From Paraglaciecola sp. L3A3 (GTDB lineage Bacteria; Pseudomonadota; Gammaproteobacteria; Enterobacterales; Alteromonadaceae), in assembly GCF_009796765.1 (NCBI RefSeq), contig NZ_CP047023.1, positions 4,819,501-4,883,500 on the forward strand: 64,000 bases of DNA, read 5' to 3'. A model generated the notes under the pieces. It saw only the letters and a program-made list of their open reading frames with translations, was not told the origin of the DNA and made no database searches. Positions 42,910 to 51,754 of this stretch are shown here, piece by piece (position 1 is the first letter of the stretch; the number at the start of each line of letters is the position of its first letter). A program made the translations under genes and the position numbers.

Positions 42910-43663
42910 ATCTCAAGTGATAACACAGCCGGAAGAGCAGCAAATTGTATTGCAGCTAGATAAATTGAATAAAATTTTTAATGCCGGTACCCCCATAGAG
43001 AATCATGTATTACATGATATTTCATTACAGTGTCGCCGCGGTGAATTAGTCGCCTTAGTCGGCACTTCAGGCTCGGGCAAAAGTACCTTGTTGAATGTGA
43101 TGGGCTTATTAGATGTATCCTCATCAGGCGAATTACATATTCAAGGGCACTTAACCCAAGGTATGAGTGAGCAACAGCGAACCCAGTTACGTAGCGAATC
43201 AATTGGTTTTGTATTTCAATTTCATCACCTTATTAGCGCATTTACCGCGTTAGATAATGTGTTAATGCCATTGATGTTGCGTAACGGAAAACCCTCTGCA
43301 GAACAAATTGCTTACGGCCAGTATTTACTCAATGAAGTGGGGCTGGCTAAATACCTACACCAGCCAACCAACCGTTTATCTGGCGGACAGCAGCAAAGAG
43401 TAGCCATTGCTCGTGCCTTGGTTTCTCGCCCTGCTTTAATTTTAGCTGATGAACCAACCGGCAATCTAGACACACAAACCGCAGATGAAGTATTCGATCT
43501 ATTCGAACGTTTTAATGTGGAGCATAAATGTGCCATTGTCATTGTGACTCATGACCCACGTTTAAGCGTGCGCTGCCCGCGCACAATTAGACTAACCGAC
43601 GGCCGTATTGTTTATGATGGCCCCTCAGCAGACCTACCCAGCACCTTTACCACGGCATTATAA
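42902..43663 (+). CDS. ABC exporter ATPase (MacB/LolD-type)
   Basis: 253 residues. Walker [10 protein letters not shown], signature LSGGQQQR, Walker [13 protein letters not shown] and the switch His in VTHDPRL are all intact. The region after Walker [19 protein letters not shown], is typical of the LolD/MacB branch. The ATG at 42902 overlaps the permease stop by eight bases; the frame is open further upstream, but that part lies inside the permease. Last gene of the exporter operon. Confidence 0.93.
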   Translation: MSKSQVITQPEEQQIVLQLDKLNKIFNAGTPIENHVLHDISLQCRRGELVALVGTSGSGKSTLLNVMGLLDVSSSGELHIQGHLTQGMSEQQRTQLRSESIGFVFQFHHLISAFTALDNVLMPLMLRNGKPSAEQIAYGQYLLNEVGLAKYLHQPTNRLSGGQQQRVAIARALVSRPALILADEPTGNLDTQTADEVFDLFERFNVEHKCAIVIVTHDPRLSVRCPRTIRLTDGRIVYDGPSADLPSTFTTAL

Positions 43664-43667
43664 ATAG

Positions 43668-43709
43668 CCACGAGACCAAGCTTAAAAGTAAAAGAATTGG
43701 TCATAGAGT
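43668..43709 (+). repeat. Dispersed repeat, copy 2
   Basis: CCACGAGACCAAGC then TTAAAAGTAAAAGAATTGG and TCATAGAG. Same orientation as 39779-39821. It begins five bases after the ATPase stop. Confidence 0.65.
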
Positions 43710-43766
43710 GGCACACAGGATTAATTTGAAAAACACCGCGACCTAACCTTATTTATTATATGCGTA

Positions 43767-44192
43767 TTAGAATTTATAGCCGATATTTAATGTTACAGAA
43801 GTAGATGTTTCTGTCTTACCTATATCAGCAAATAAGCCTCCCGCATCTTGACGTGTAATACCAAAACCAGTACCAATTACAAGTCCATTATTAGCAAAGC
43901 CATTAAAGTGATAGTCATATGTTGCAAAAAGAAAACCATCTTCACTCTGAATTTCTTCTCTGCCAATGACAAAACCATATGCATGTTTTGAATTTTCATT
44001 AAACGTTTTTTGAACACCTGCGGCAACTCCAATTAACCCTACAGAACCATAATATTTACTCGACTCTGTTTTATACGAAAATTGTGCACCTAAAACACCT
44101 CCATATTGATGCCCAAGACCAACGGCAGTCTCATATTCACCTGCAGAGCTAAAGAAAGAAACAAACGATAGAGCGATAATACATATTTTCAT
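43767..44192 (-). CDS. Small exported protein, probably an outer-membrane beta-barrel
   Basis: 141 residues from the ATG at 44192 (AAGGA about eight bases upstream; an earlier in-frame start at 44222 lacks one). The signal peptide MKICIIALSFVSFFSSAG is followed by alternating Gly/aromatic strands (GLGHQYGGVLGAQFSYK, YYGSVGLIGVAAGVQ, GFLFATYDYHFNGF) and a terminal Phe (TLNIGYKF). These are barrel hallmarks. No family recognised. It lies 196 bases downstream of the broken HEMGH gene on the same strand. Confidence 0.65.
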   Translation of the reverse strand: MKICIIALSFVSFFSSAGEYETAVGLGHQYGGVLGAQFSYKTESSKYYGSVGLIGVAAGVQKTFNENSKHAYGFVIGREEIQSEDGFLFATYDYHFNGFANNGLVIGTGFGITRQDAGGLFADIGKTETSTSVTLNIGYKF

Positions 44193-44388
44193 GAAAATCC
44201 TTTTGAAGGTAAAAACTAGCAATTAACTTTTAGTATATAACGCCGCTAACCTGTGGAGGTCAGATTAACTGGCCTTGTTAGTGTGATGCTCTACTTTATA
44301 TTGAATTACTCGCATTAGAGCGATTCAACTATTTTTTTGATTTTCAAGAATAATCATGGCTATATGAGTAATTGGCAATTAGTTAGCA

Positions 44389-44946
44389 CTAAAACTTAAA
44401 CCCTACACCAAATATAGGAATCGATTTATCACCCATTCTTTTAATGCTGCAAATAGTATAACCAACTAATAGTGCATTGAATGCGTGTATATGCCCACCA
44501 GCCCTAGCATATTTTTCAAGCTCCCCCCCAGGATTGGAGTCGTGCAAATAATATTTATATACATATCTCATATTAGAGATGTGCGAAGTAGCCAGTACAC
44601 TTTGTGCAAAAGGGCTTTTATATAATCCTTTATTCTGAATAATTATTTCACTAACCAAACTAGTGGCAACTAGGCCTGAAACAGCAATAACACGCTCACT
44701 TTCGTATGTATGCTTAGGTCATTTATATGTAGTCACGCCACTTAACCAACCACCATTTTTTTTAGGAACATCAATATTGATATCATTTGCACCGTAATAT
44801 TTTGCCGTTATCGCATGCCCCATCTCATGGATATAGATACTTCCATAGACACCAGCACCATACTAAATAAGATCAAAAGCAACTAAATCTTCTGCCTTGA
44901 CTGAATAACAAAAAAACAATATTGAAAATAAACAAGATTTCTTCAC
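44389..44946 (-). pseudogene. Broken exported protein with HEMGH metalloprotease-like motif
   Basis: Reading from a GTG at 44946 gives 185 codons in one frame with two internal stops. It has a signal-like start (CLFSILFFCYSVKA), then LVAFDLI, a TAG, YGAGVYGSIYIHEMGHAIT, AKYYGAND, later a TGA within GVTTYK-PKHT, and a C-terminal part ending PIFGVGFKF. HEMGH is an HExxH zinc motif. The C-terminal end resembles the ...GYKF end of the 43767 protein. The two stops make it a pseudogene, or a sequence needing checking; the ATG-led part at 44389-44658 alone is not a credible gene. Confidence 0.65.
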
Positions 44947-45293
44947 AACGACTAGATTCCAATAGTAGAGTACTAACAATTTAGTTAACGGCAATTTAGG
45001 TTAAACACGACAAGTATGAATAGTTAACGTGAGCTTATTCAATGATTAAAGAAATGGATTCCGGCTCAAAAGACTACCGGAATGACGCCTGTGAAATACG
45101 AGAATAGTGAAGTATTCGAACAGATAGTCAAATAATTCTGGCTGTCGCTGTAAGTCAGTATAACAACTGAACCTAGTCCCATATTTTATCTGCCTTAAAA
45201 ATGAATTTTTGCTAATTACATATAGTAATTTCGGACTTTCTGCTAAGTCTACTCCACTCAGTTTCATGCTGATTAAGTCTGCTTCATTCAGCT
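44947..45293. other. Intergenic region with a dispersed repeat
   Basis: 347 bases between the broken HEMGH gene and the end of the hybrid kinase gene. Besides the hairpin repeat at 45055 I see no gene. The 73-codon minus-strand frame here reads through that repeat and looks spurious. Confidence 0.5.
45055..45088. repeat. ATTCCGG/CCGGAAT hairpin repeat
   Basis: TGGATTCCGG...ACCGGAATGACG, an inverted repeat around a 12-base spacer. It is of the kind dispersed in many proteobacterial genomes (translated as GFR...RNDE-type junk). Only one copy is present in this window. Confidence 0.5.
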
Positions 45294-47294
45294 TTAAACA
45301 ATAGATTCAAGCATTTGTTTATTAATAGGCTTGAGCATACTACGACTAATTCCTTTAGCATCTAATATACTTTGTTCGATAGACTCGCCGCTTACCAAAA
45401 TAATTTCGCCAACATTAGCTAAAGCCAATATCTGCGGGGCGAGTTCTAAACCACTGGCGTCTGGTAAATTTTGATCTAATAACACGGCATGCCAATAGTT
45501 ATTGTCAGCCAACAACTCAAGGCTGGCTTTACCTGTGTGCGCCACTTCTACCACACAGCCTAAAGATTCGAGTAATAACTTGGTTAATTCAGCCGCGTCT
45601 ATATCATCTTCTACTAGCATAATATGGCACGCTGATTTTGTGCTACTAGTCTGCTGTGGCTGACTTAGCTCAATTTTGGGGCTTAAGGCTATTTTTGGGC
45701 TTAAGAATGTTTTTGCTGAATTAGCTTTATCTAACAGCTTAGACAACTCTCTATGTAGCAGAGCCTTGTTTACAGGCTTAGACACCACCGCATTAAAACC
45801 TAAAGTTTGTAGCTTTTCTTTTTCGCCTTTCATGGTGGCGGCCGTGAGGGCAATGATTGGCATTAAATAACCTGCTTTACGCATATTCACCACTGCTTCG
45901 CGGCCATCCATTAATGGCATGTGAATATCCATCACTATGGCAGCAAAAGGTTCACCATTTTTATCTTCAGCAATGATGGTATCTAGTGCCTGCTGGCCAT
46001 TTTCGGCAAACACAACTGACAAACCAAAGGAGCGAACTATATGCCCAACCAGTTGACGAATATCAGGGAGATCATCTACTACTAAGATTTTTCCGGTTAA
46101 TTTTGCTAAGTCATTAATATTGTTGGCTATGGCTGAGGGCTCAAATTTGAATACGGAAAACGTTTCAGCATGACTATTTGCTTCGATTATTTCTAGGGTG
46201 AAACAGCTACCTTTGCCCTCTTCTGAGGTAACAGTAATAGTGCCGCCCATTTTTTTCGCTAACTCAGAAGATATGGCCAAGCCTAAGCCTGCGCCTATTT
46301 CTTTTCTAGACACCATATCTTCAACCTGTTCGAATGGTTGAAATATATTATCTAACTTTTCTGCAGGTATACCAGTGCCAGTGTCGCTTATATCAAATGT
46401 AAGTTGGCACTGACTATCTACCAACTCTGCATTTACGTCAATTTTGACATACCCTTGGCTGGTAAATTTAATGGCATTATGGATTAGATTAATCAGTATT
46501 TGTCTTAATCGGGTGCGGTCTTGGAATATTTCTATAGGGACTGGACCACTGCAAGTCAGTACTAATTTAATGCCTTTGTCTGCGGCAGCTACGCTTAGCA
46601 GTGTATGTAGATCAATTAAGAATTCTTCAAAATTGATAGGACCCGGATTTAATTCCAATTTTTTAGCCGCTATTTTTGACAGATCTAATACATCATTTAA
46701 CAGGCTTAACAGGTGTTTGCCGTTATTTAAAATGATATGTAGCTCTGGATTGGCGGCTGGTGCTTTATCACTTTCGAGCAGTAATTCAGTATAGCCAAGA
46801 ATAGACGTCAATGGGGTACGTAACTCGTGACTAAGATGAGCTAAAAAACGGTCTTTGGAGCGGCTTTGGGTTTCTAAATTAATCCGCTCTAAGCGGGCTT
46901 TTTCGATTTCTTGCCTAGATAAAGCATAACGAATAGCTCGGGCAAAACGTGGGCTATCAAATTCACTTTTCACCACAAAGTCTACTGCCCCTGCATCAAG
47001 AGCGGCTTTGTCTAACAAGTCATCAGATTGCCCAGTTAACATTATGATTGGGATGCGGCATTGCATTTTAGTGGCTTTTTCTAATACCGTAAGGCCAGTT
47101 AATGCGCCTAACTGATAATCGAGCAAGCAAATATCGTGACGGTTTTCTTCGAGTAAAGCCAAAGCTTCATCAGGTGTGCTAACCCAATCAATCTCAAATG
47201 CGTAATCAGTAAGATCTCCTAAACAATCACTAGCGATGATAAAGTCATCTTCATCATCTTCAACAATCAATAAACGCGCTTGTTTTTGTATCAT
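45294..47294 (-). CDS. Hybrid sensor histidine kinase (REC-HisKA-HATPase-REC-REC)
   Basis: 666 residues without membrane helices. In order: receiver 1 (about 5-125, ICLLDYQLGALTG), HisKA with FLAHLSHELRTPLTSILGY near 150, and the ATPase domain (NLIHNAIKFTSQG, DTGTGIP, GAGLGLAIS). Receiver 2 follows (about 403-520, IVMDIHMPLMDGREAV) and receiver 3 (about 560-666, VLLDQNLPDASG). All acceptor residues are present, so it can run an internal phosphorelay. Last gene of the five-gene signalling operon; input presumably arrives by phosphotransfer through receiver 1. Confidence 0.92.
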   Translation of the reverse strand: MIQKQARLLIVEDDEDDFIIASDCLGDLTDYAFEIDWVSTPDEALALLEENRHDICLLDYQLGALTGLTVLEKATKMQCRIPIIMLTGQSDDLLDKAALDAGAVDFVVKSEFDSPRFARAIRYALSRQEIEKARLERINLETQSRSKDRFLAHLSHELRTPLTSILGYTELLLESDKAPAANPELHIILNNGKHLLSLLNDVLDLSKIAAKKLELNPGPINFEEFLIDLHTLLSVAAADKGIKLVLTCSGPVPIEIFQDRTRLRQILINLIHNAIKFTSQGYVKIDVNAELVDSQCQLTFDISDTGTGIPAEKLDNIFQPFEQVEDMVSRKEIGAGLGLAISSELAKKMGGTITVTSEEGKGSCFTLEIIEANSHAETFSVFKFEPSAIANNINDLAKLTGKILVVDDLPDIRQLVGHIVRSFGLSVVFAENGQQALDTIIAEDKNGEPFAAIVMDIHMPLMDGREAVVNMRKAGYLMPIIALTAATMKGEKEKLQTLGFNAVVSKPVNKALLHRELSKLLDKANSAKTFLSPKIALSPKIELSQPQQTSSTKSACHIMLVEDDIDAAELTKLLLESLGCVVEVAHTGKASLELLADNNYWHAVLLDQNLPDASGLELAPQILALANVGEIILVSGESIEQSILDAKGISRSMLKPINKQMLESIV

Positions 47295-47309
47295 GCTAAA
47301 ACCTAATTT

Positions 47310-47765
47310 TTAACGATGACTAGGCAGTTCAACAAACTCTATCCAATATTTGCCCAAGGTTCTCATTAAATTCACTAAACCTTCAAAATTGACTGGTTTG
47401 GTTATAAAAGAAGCGGCGCCTAAATCATATCCTTTAACCATATCTTCTTCCTGTTTTGAGGTAGTTAAAATCACCACAGGAATAGTTCGTAACGATGGAT
47501 CAGCTTTAATTTCTTGTAATGCTTCTCTGCCGTCTTTTCTCGGCATGTTTAGATCGAGCAAAATTAAACTTGGCCGAGGGTAAGCTTCTTCATCTGCATA
47601 TTTTCCTTCACGCTTTAAATAACTGACTAATTCAACGCCATCTTCTACACAATGTAATTCGTTCAATACACGACTTTCTTCCAGCGCTTCTCTGGTCAAT
47701 AACCTGTCATCTTCGTCATCATCCGCCATCAAAATAGTGATGGGCCTTTTATTAAGTTCAGGCAT
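47310..47765 (-). CDS. Single-domain response regulator (Rcp1-type)
   Basis: 151 residues, a lone receiver: TILMADDDEDDRLLTREA, SLILLDLNMPRKDGREAL (acceptor Asp), VVILTTSKQEEDM and SFITKPVNFEGL. The spacing with the extra loop is that of Rcp1/phytochrome-type receivers. It overlaps the CHASE3 kinase end by eight bases and precedes the hybrid kinase by 15 bases, so it probably shuttles phosphate between them. Confidence 0.92.
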   Translation of the reverse strand: MPELNKRPITILMADDDEDDRLLTREALEESRVLNELHCVEDGVELVSYLKREGKYADEEAYPRPSLILLDLNMPRKDGREALQEIKADPSLRTIPVVILTTSKQEEDMVKGYDLGAASFITKPVNFEGLVNLMRTLGKYWIEFVELPSHR

Positions 47766-49272
47766 TTGTTGTTATTCCTTGATTGTTAAATAGGGTGGCA
47801 TTTGCCGGTATTTTTATGGTGAAAACAGTACCTTGATTTAATACACTTTCGGCCTCTATTGTTCCGCCATGTCGCTCTACAATTCGCCTGCATACTGCTA
47901 AACCTATGCCAGTTCCTTTATAGTCTTTACGCCCGTGTAACCGTTGAAATGGAACAAAGATTTTATCTGCAAACTCTTGTTCGAAACCAATACCGTTATC
48001 GCTTAATGTTAATACATGCCAGCTAACACTTTGCCCAGTTAAGGGATCCACAACCTCATCACTTTTATAGGCTAAACTTATTTTCGGAGGAATATCGGCT
48101 TTTCTAAACTTAATGGCGTTGGATAATAAGTTAAGAAATAATTGATACATCTGGCCTTCATCCCCTTTAGATTGGGGTATCGGTTCAACTGTTATTTTTG
48201 CCTGACTTTCTTCGATAGCAATTTCTAAATCTGTTAACACTTCGTTTATTAATTGATTCAAGTCCACATCAACAAAATCTTTACCTTTAGTGGTAACCCT
48301 AGAGAATTCAAGCAAGTCATTAATCAGATTTGACATGCGTTCTGCTGCTGATTTCATACGGCTAATATAATCAGCACCTTTGCCTTCAAGCTCGTCACCG
48401 TAAGACGACATTAACCTATCGCCAAAGGCACGGATTTTTCTGAGTGGTTCTTGTAAATCATGGGATGCAACAAAAGCAAAATCTTCTAATTCTCTGTTAC
48501 TACGGGATAATTCTTCTGAATATATGGTTAATTCTTGGGTTCTAATGGCTACTTGTTCTGCTAAGGATTCATTTTGTTGCTGTAATATCTGGCGTAATTT
48601 GTTTTCATTGTTTAAATTTAATCTGGCTAATACCACCATACCAATCAACAACAAAGCGCTGGTAATACCCGAAATTAAAAATGTAATCACCGCCTCTTTC
48701 TGGATTTTGACTAACTCGCTGTAAAGTTTGTCTCGGTACAACACCTCAGTTTTGACTATTTGATTTATCACCTCAAACATTGCTCTGTATAAGTCTTTGC
48801 CACGGCCAGTCATGATAATTTTTATGGCACTTTTTTCTTTATCTTTCAGGCCAAGTTCTACGGTATTTTGCAGTTCATCCATTTTTTGATTAGTTAAATC
48901 AATTAACAACTGAATATTTTCAACATGTTCTTTACCGTGTAGTTCAAGGTTTGCCACAACTTTCATCTGTTCAATTACCGAACTCAAACCACGTTGGTAT
49001 GGCTTGAGATAATCCTCGTTTTCGGTTAACAAATATCCCCTTTGCCCGGTTTCTGCAGACAACACAGACACGTGCAAATTATTCAGGGCGATCATAGTTT
49101 CTGAGGTTTTGTAGAGTTCTCGTTGCACAGACGTTAAGTCTTTAATGGTGTTGATAGCTAAATACGAATTACCGCCAATGACCGACAACACAATAAAGGC
49201 AATTAATAGCCAAGTGGATATAGAGTTGCCTAATAAACGTTTTTTATCGGCGGTTATCACTTCATTTTCCAT
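47758..49272 (-). CDS. CHASE3-domain sensor histidine kinase
   Basis: 504 residues from ATG 49272 (MENEVITADKK). Membrane helix 1 (about 20-38), a periplasmic CHASE3 domain (LNNLHVSVLSAETGQRGYLLTENEDYL and following) and helix 2 (about 188-210) form the input. A coiled coil and then HisKA (FAFVASHDLQEPLRKIRAFG) and the ATPase domain (NLLSNAIKFRKADIPP, DNGIGFEQEFADKIF, GTGIGLAVCRRIVERHGG) follow. The H-box and phytochrome-like FVPFQRLHGR place it with CHASE3-phytochrome-type kinases that pair with Rcp1-type regulators, as here. Its start overlaps the end of the small kinase-like gene by 11 bases. Confidence 0.9.
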   Translation of the reverse strand: MENEVITADKKRLLGNSISTWLLIAFIVLSVIGGNSYLAINTIKDLTSVQRELYKTSETMIALNNLHVSVLSAETGQRGYLLTENEDYLKPYQRGLSSVIEQMKVVANLELHGKEHVENIQLLIDLTNQKMDELQNTVELGLKDKEKSAIKIIMTGRGKDLYRAMFEVINQIVKTEVLYRDKLYSELVKIQKEAVITFLISGITSALLLIGMVVLARLNLNNENKLRQILQQQNESLAEQVAIRTQELTIYSEELSRSNRELEDFAFVASHDLQEPLRKIRAFGDRLMSSYGDELEGKGADYISRMKSAAERMSNLINDLLEFSRVTTKGKDFVDVDLNQLINEVLTDLEIAIEESQAKITVEPIPQSKGDEGQMYQLFLNLLSNAIKFRKADIPPKISLAYKSDEVVDPLTGQSVSWHVLTLSDNGIGFEQEFADKIFVPFQRLHGRKDYKGTGIGLAVCRRIVERHGGTIEAESVLNQGTVFTIKIPANATLFNNQGITTNA

Positions 49273-49477
49273 GATTGAATTCACTGATGTTCTGCAACGA
49301 CTGGCTGCAGTCTTGGCATGCAATAAGAATTTTATTCAGCGCTTCAATTCCCTTTTCTTTCGGCATATCATTTTCCAGAATCAACTTTATTAATTCCGCA
49401 TTCATAGATATACGGTTAAGCGGCCCTCTTGCATCATGTATTAACTGACTTAGGGAGGTAGATTCATTTTCTGACAT
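49262..49477 (-). CDS. Stand-alone HisKA (dimerisation/phosphoacceptor) mini-protein
   Basis: 71 residues that read as only the two-helix DHp unit of a histidine kinase: LSQLIHDARGPLNRISMNAE (an H-box with His14) and a second helix (EALNKILIACQDCSQSLQNI). No ATPase domain follows. It sits between the NtrC-type regulator and the CHASE3 kinase and overlaps the latter by 11 bases. It could be a phosphotransfer or anti-kinase subunit. Confidence 0.7.
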   Translation of the reverse strand: MSENESTSLSQLIHDARGPLNRISMNAELIKLILENDMPKEKGIEALNKILIACQDCSQSLQNISEFNHGK

Positions 49478-49498
49478 GTTCGCTCCTGCTATATGTTT

Positions 49499-50818
49499 TT
49501 ACAGTTCACCGTAGGCATGTAGGCGGTTGTAGAGAGTTTTGGTGCTAATACCTAACATTTCGGCTGCTGCGGTTTTATTACCTTGTACTTTTTCTAAAGT
49601 AATTCTAATTAGGTTTTTTTCAACGTCTTCTATGGTTTGTCCAGCACTGACGTTATTGTCAGTTTTTGTCACCATAGAAAAAGGCGACTCAAACGAACTA
49701 GGTAAACGTAATTCATCTGATTTTGGATCACTCATAATAAAAGTTCGGTGTACGCAGTGCCTTAATTCCCGCACATTTCCCGGCCAGTCATAACTGATAA
49801 GCCGTTCGAGCTGATTCTTATCCCAGCTATAATTTTTATTATTTTCTTGGTTAAGTTCATCCAAAAAAGCATTCGCTAGTAACGGAATATCTTCTGTTCT
49901 TTGTCGAAGTGCAGGGATCGTGATAGGGAAAACCGCTAACCTAAAATAAATATCTTCACGCAACACATTGTCGCGAGCGATAGACTCCATAGTTCGGTTA
50001 GTGGCCGATACTACTCGGCAGTTAACAGGCAACTCTTTAGTACCGCCAACCCGAACTACTTTTTTGCTTTCAAGTACTCTTAATAAATTAGGCTGCATCT
50101 CGATAGGCATTTCGGTTACTTCATCTAAAAATAAGGTACCGTTTTCAGCTCTTTCAAACACCCCAGTTTTTTGTGCCACAGCGCCAGTGAAAGCCCCTTT
50201 TTCATGACCAAAAAGTTCGCTGCCGATTAATTCATTCGACAACGCACCACAGTTGGTAGCCACTAATTGTCCTTCTGCTTTGCTAACATTATGGATAGCA
50301 CTGGCTACCACTTCTTTTCCAACGCCGCTTTCGCCCATTAACATCACGTTGGCTTGGGTATTAGCTACACGTTCTATCATCAGATACAGTTCTTGCATGG
50401 CCGGCGATTCACCAATCAAACAATCAAAATGTAATTTGCTAGAGCTAGTAATGGCTTTTTTAGGTTGACTCTTTCTGTTTAATGCGGACTCGATATCTTC
50501 TCTTTGCAAGGGTTTTACTAGATAATCTATCTTTGGCCCACACACTTCTGACAACATGCCTTTGACTGAAGGATGGCCAGTGATAAAAGTCACATAGGCT
50601 TTGGAGTCAATGGTTTTTAAATGATCAAGTAAATGTAATCCGCTGCCGTCAGGTAACATAAAATCCAACAAAATATGATCGAATGACTGACTGCCAAGCC
50701 ACTCTTTGGCCTCTGCAATATCGGCAGCGACCTGAATGTTATGTCCCAAAAATTCTATAATATTAGAAGCAATATCAGTGAACTCTTGGTCATCATCTAC
50801 TAGTAATACATCTAACAA
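49499..50818 (-). CDS. NtrC-family sigma-54-dependent response regulator
   Basis: 439 residues from a TTG at 50818, chosen because AGAGG lies eight bases upstream and the protein then begins right at the receiver (LLDVLLVDDDQEF). A GTG at 50884 would add 22 unlikely residues. The receiver acceptor is in FDHILLDFMLPDGSG. The AAA+ domain has Walker A GESGVGKEV and the sigma-54 contact loop FGHEKGAFTGAV. A Fis-type helix-turn-helix ends the protein (KTAAAEMLGISTKTLYNRLH). It is first in the signalling operon and the only sigma-54 activator in the window, hence a candidate controller of the promoters at 28316-39108. Confidence 0.93.
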   Translation of the reverse strand: MLDVLLVDDDQEFTDIASNIIEFLGHNIQVAADIAEAKEWLGSQSFDHILLDFMLPDGSGLHLLDHLKTIDSKAYVTFITGHPSVKGMLSEVCGPKIDYLVKPLQREDIESALNRKSQPKKAITSSSKLHFDCLIGESPAMQELYLMIERVANTQANVMLMGESGVGKEVVASAIHNVSKAEGQLVATNCGALSNELIGSELFGHEKGAFTGAVAQKTGVFERAENGTLFLDEVTEMPIEMQPNLLRVLESKKVVRVGGTKELPVNCRVVSATNRTMESIARDNVLREDIYFRLAVFPITIPALRQRTEDIPLLANAFLDELNQENNKNYSWDKNQLERLISYDWPGNVRELRHCVHRTFIMSDPKSDELRLPSSFESPFSMVTKTDNNVSAGQTIEDVEKNLIRITLEKVQGNKTAAAEMLGISTKTLYNRLHAYGEL

Positions 50819-50912
50819 TGGATTTTCCTCTTTTCTTAACACTAAAATATCAGCACTATTTCTATAGTACCTAATATACGGCACAGGTCTTTAGTCAATT
50901 TGACGGTTATCT

Positions 50913-51620
50913 CTATAAGTTTTGTATATTGTCATCTTCTCTTACATTACGTAGATAAATACTGTCTATGAAGGCTTCAGTTTGCTCGCGATGCAAGCCT
51001 AATTGGATGAATAACTTATTATCATCGGGTTTAGTTTTTACTGTTAATTGTTTCACTACTAGTTGGTTATTAAACCAAACACTAATTTGTCCCTTGGATT
51101 TAGATGCAGACCAATCGATTGCTAATGCGATCTTATGCCATTTTTTAATTGATATATTCTGCTGCCATTGAATTTTACGTTTAGGTAGACTGGTAAAAAA
51201 AAGCAACTTGTTAGCGATTTTTTCGCTCCCATTAACTGGCGCTAAATACATGCCCATGCTTTGCAGATGAGACTTATCAGTTTCCCAATATGCAATATCA
51301 TTTATAGTTTGCACGGGCCTGTTTAAATAAAATCCCCATGAAATATAGGTTGAATCACCTTCATCCGTTGCACAACCATTATGCTTCACTTCGACCCGGC
51401 TATGTCCATTTGGCCAACTTGTGTCTGGACTAATACTAAGCTTAAGTACCTGCTGCTTAAAATTAGATGGGTTAGCCACAACTTGAATATTTTTGGGGTT
51501 GAGTAAATAATCCCAACCCTGTGGCGAATTCTCTACAACTTTAGCTTGCCATATAGGACAGGCAAAAGCTGAATTGCAAAACAATAACAGTAGAATAGTG
51601 GATTTCAACATGGTTAACAT
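50913..51620 (-). CDS. Exported polysaccharide lyase-like protein (heparin lyase I/PL20 fold)
   Basis: 235 residues. The signal peptide ends LFCNSAFACP. The body resembles the PF14099 polysaccharide lyase group: HSRVEVKHNGCATDEGDSTY, ISWGFYLNRPVQTIND, WHKIALAIDWSASKSKGQIS, VWFNNQLVV and LFIQLGLHREQTEAFIDSIY. It likely cleaves or binds an acidic glycan in the periplasm or outside. Two in-frame ATGs (51620 and 51611) are equally plausible starts. Stand-alone gene. Confidence 0.78.
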   Translation of the reverse strand: MLTMLKSTILLLLFCNSAFACPIWQAKVVENSPQGWDYLLNPKNIQVVANPSNFKQQVLKLSISPDTSWPNGHSRVEVKHNGCATDEGDSTYISWGFYLNRPVQTINDIAYWETDKSHLQSMGMYLAPVNGSEKIANKLLFFTSLPKRKIQWQQNISIKKWHKIALAIDWSASKSKGQISVWFNNQLVVKQLTVKTKPDDNKLFIQLGLHREQTEAFIDSIYLRNVREDDNIQNL

Positions 51621-51754
51621 TCATCGCAAATAAGAATTATTACCGTTTAGGTTACACTAAGCCGTTAATGATGAAAACAGCTGTTTTCTTTTAGTTTTCA
51701 GTTACTAAATAACCTAAATACAGGTTAAATCCCGTATAACTAATAGCTAGTTTT

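Noticed and set aside
44389..44658. ATG-led 89-codon frame taken as an intact gene
   Set aside because: The same frame continues upstream with a signal peptide and HEMGH past two stops, so this is the tail of a pseudogene.
45046..45267. 73-codon minus-strand frame
   Set aside because: Its end is the translated ATTCCGG repeat (RRHSGSLLSRNPF), there is no ribosome binding site and no family.
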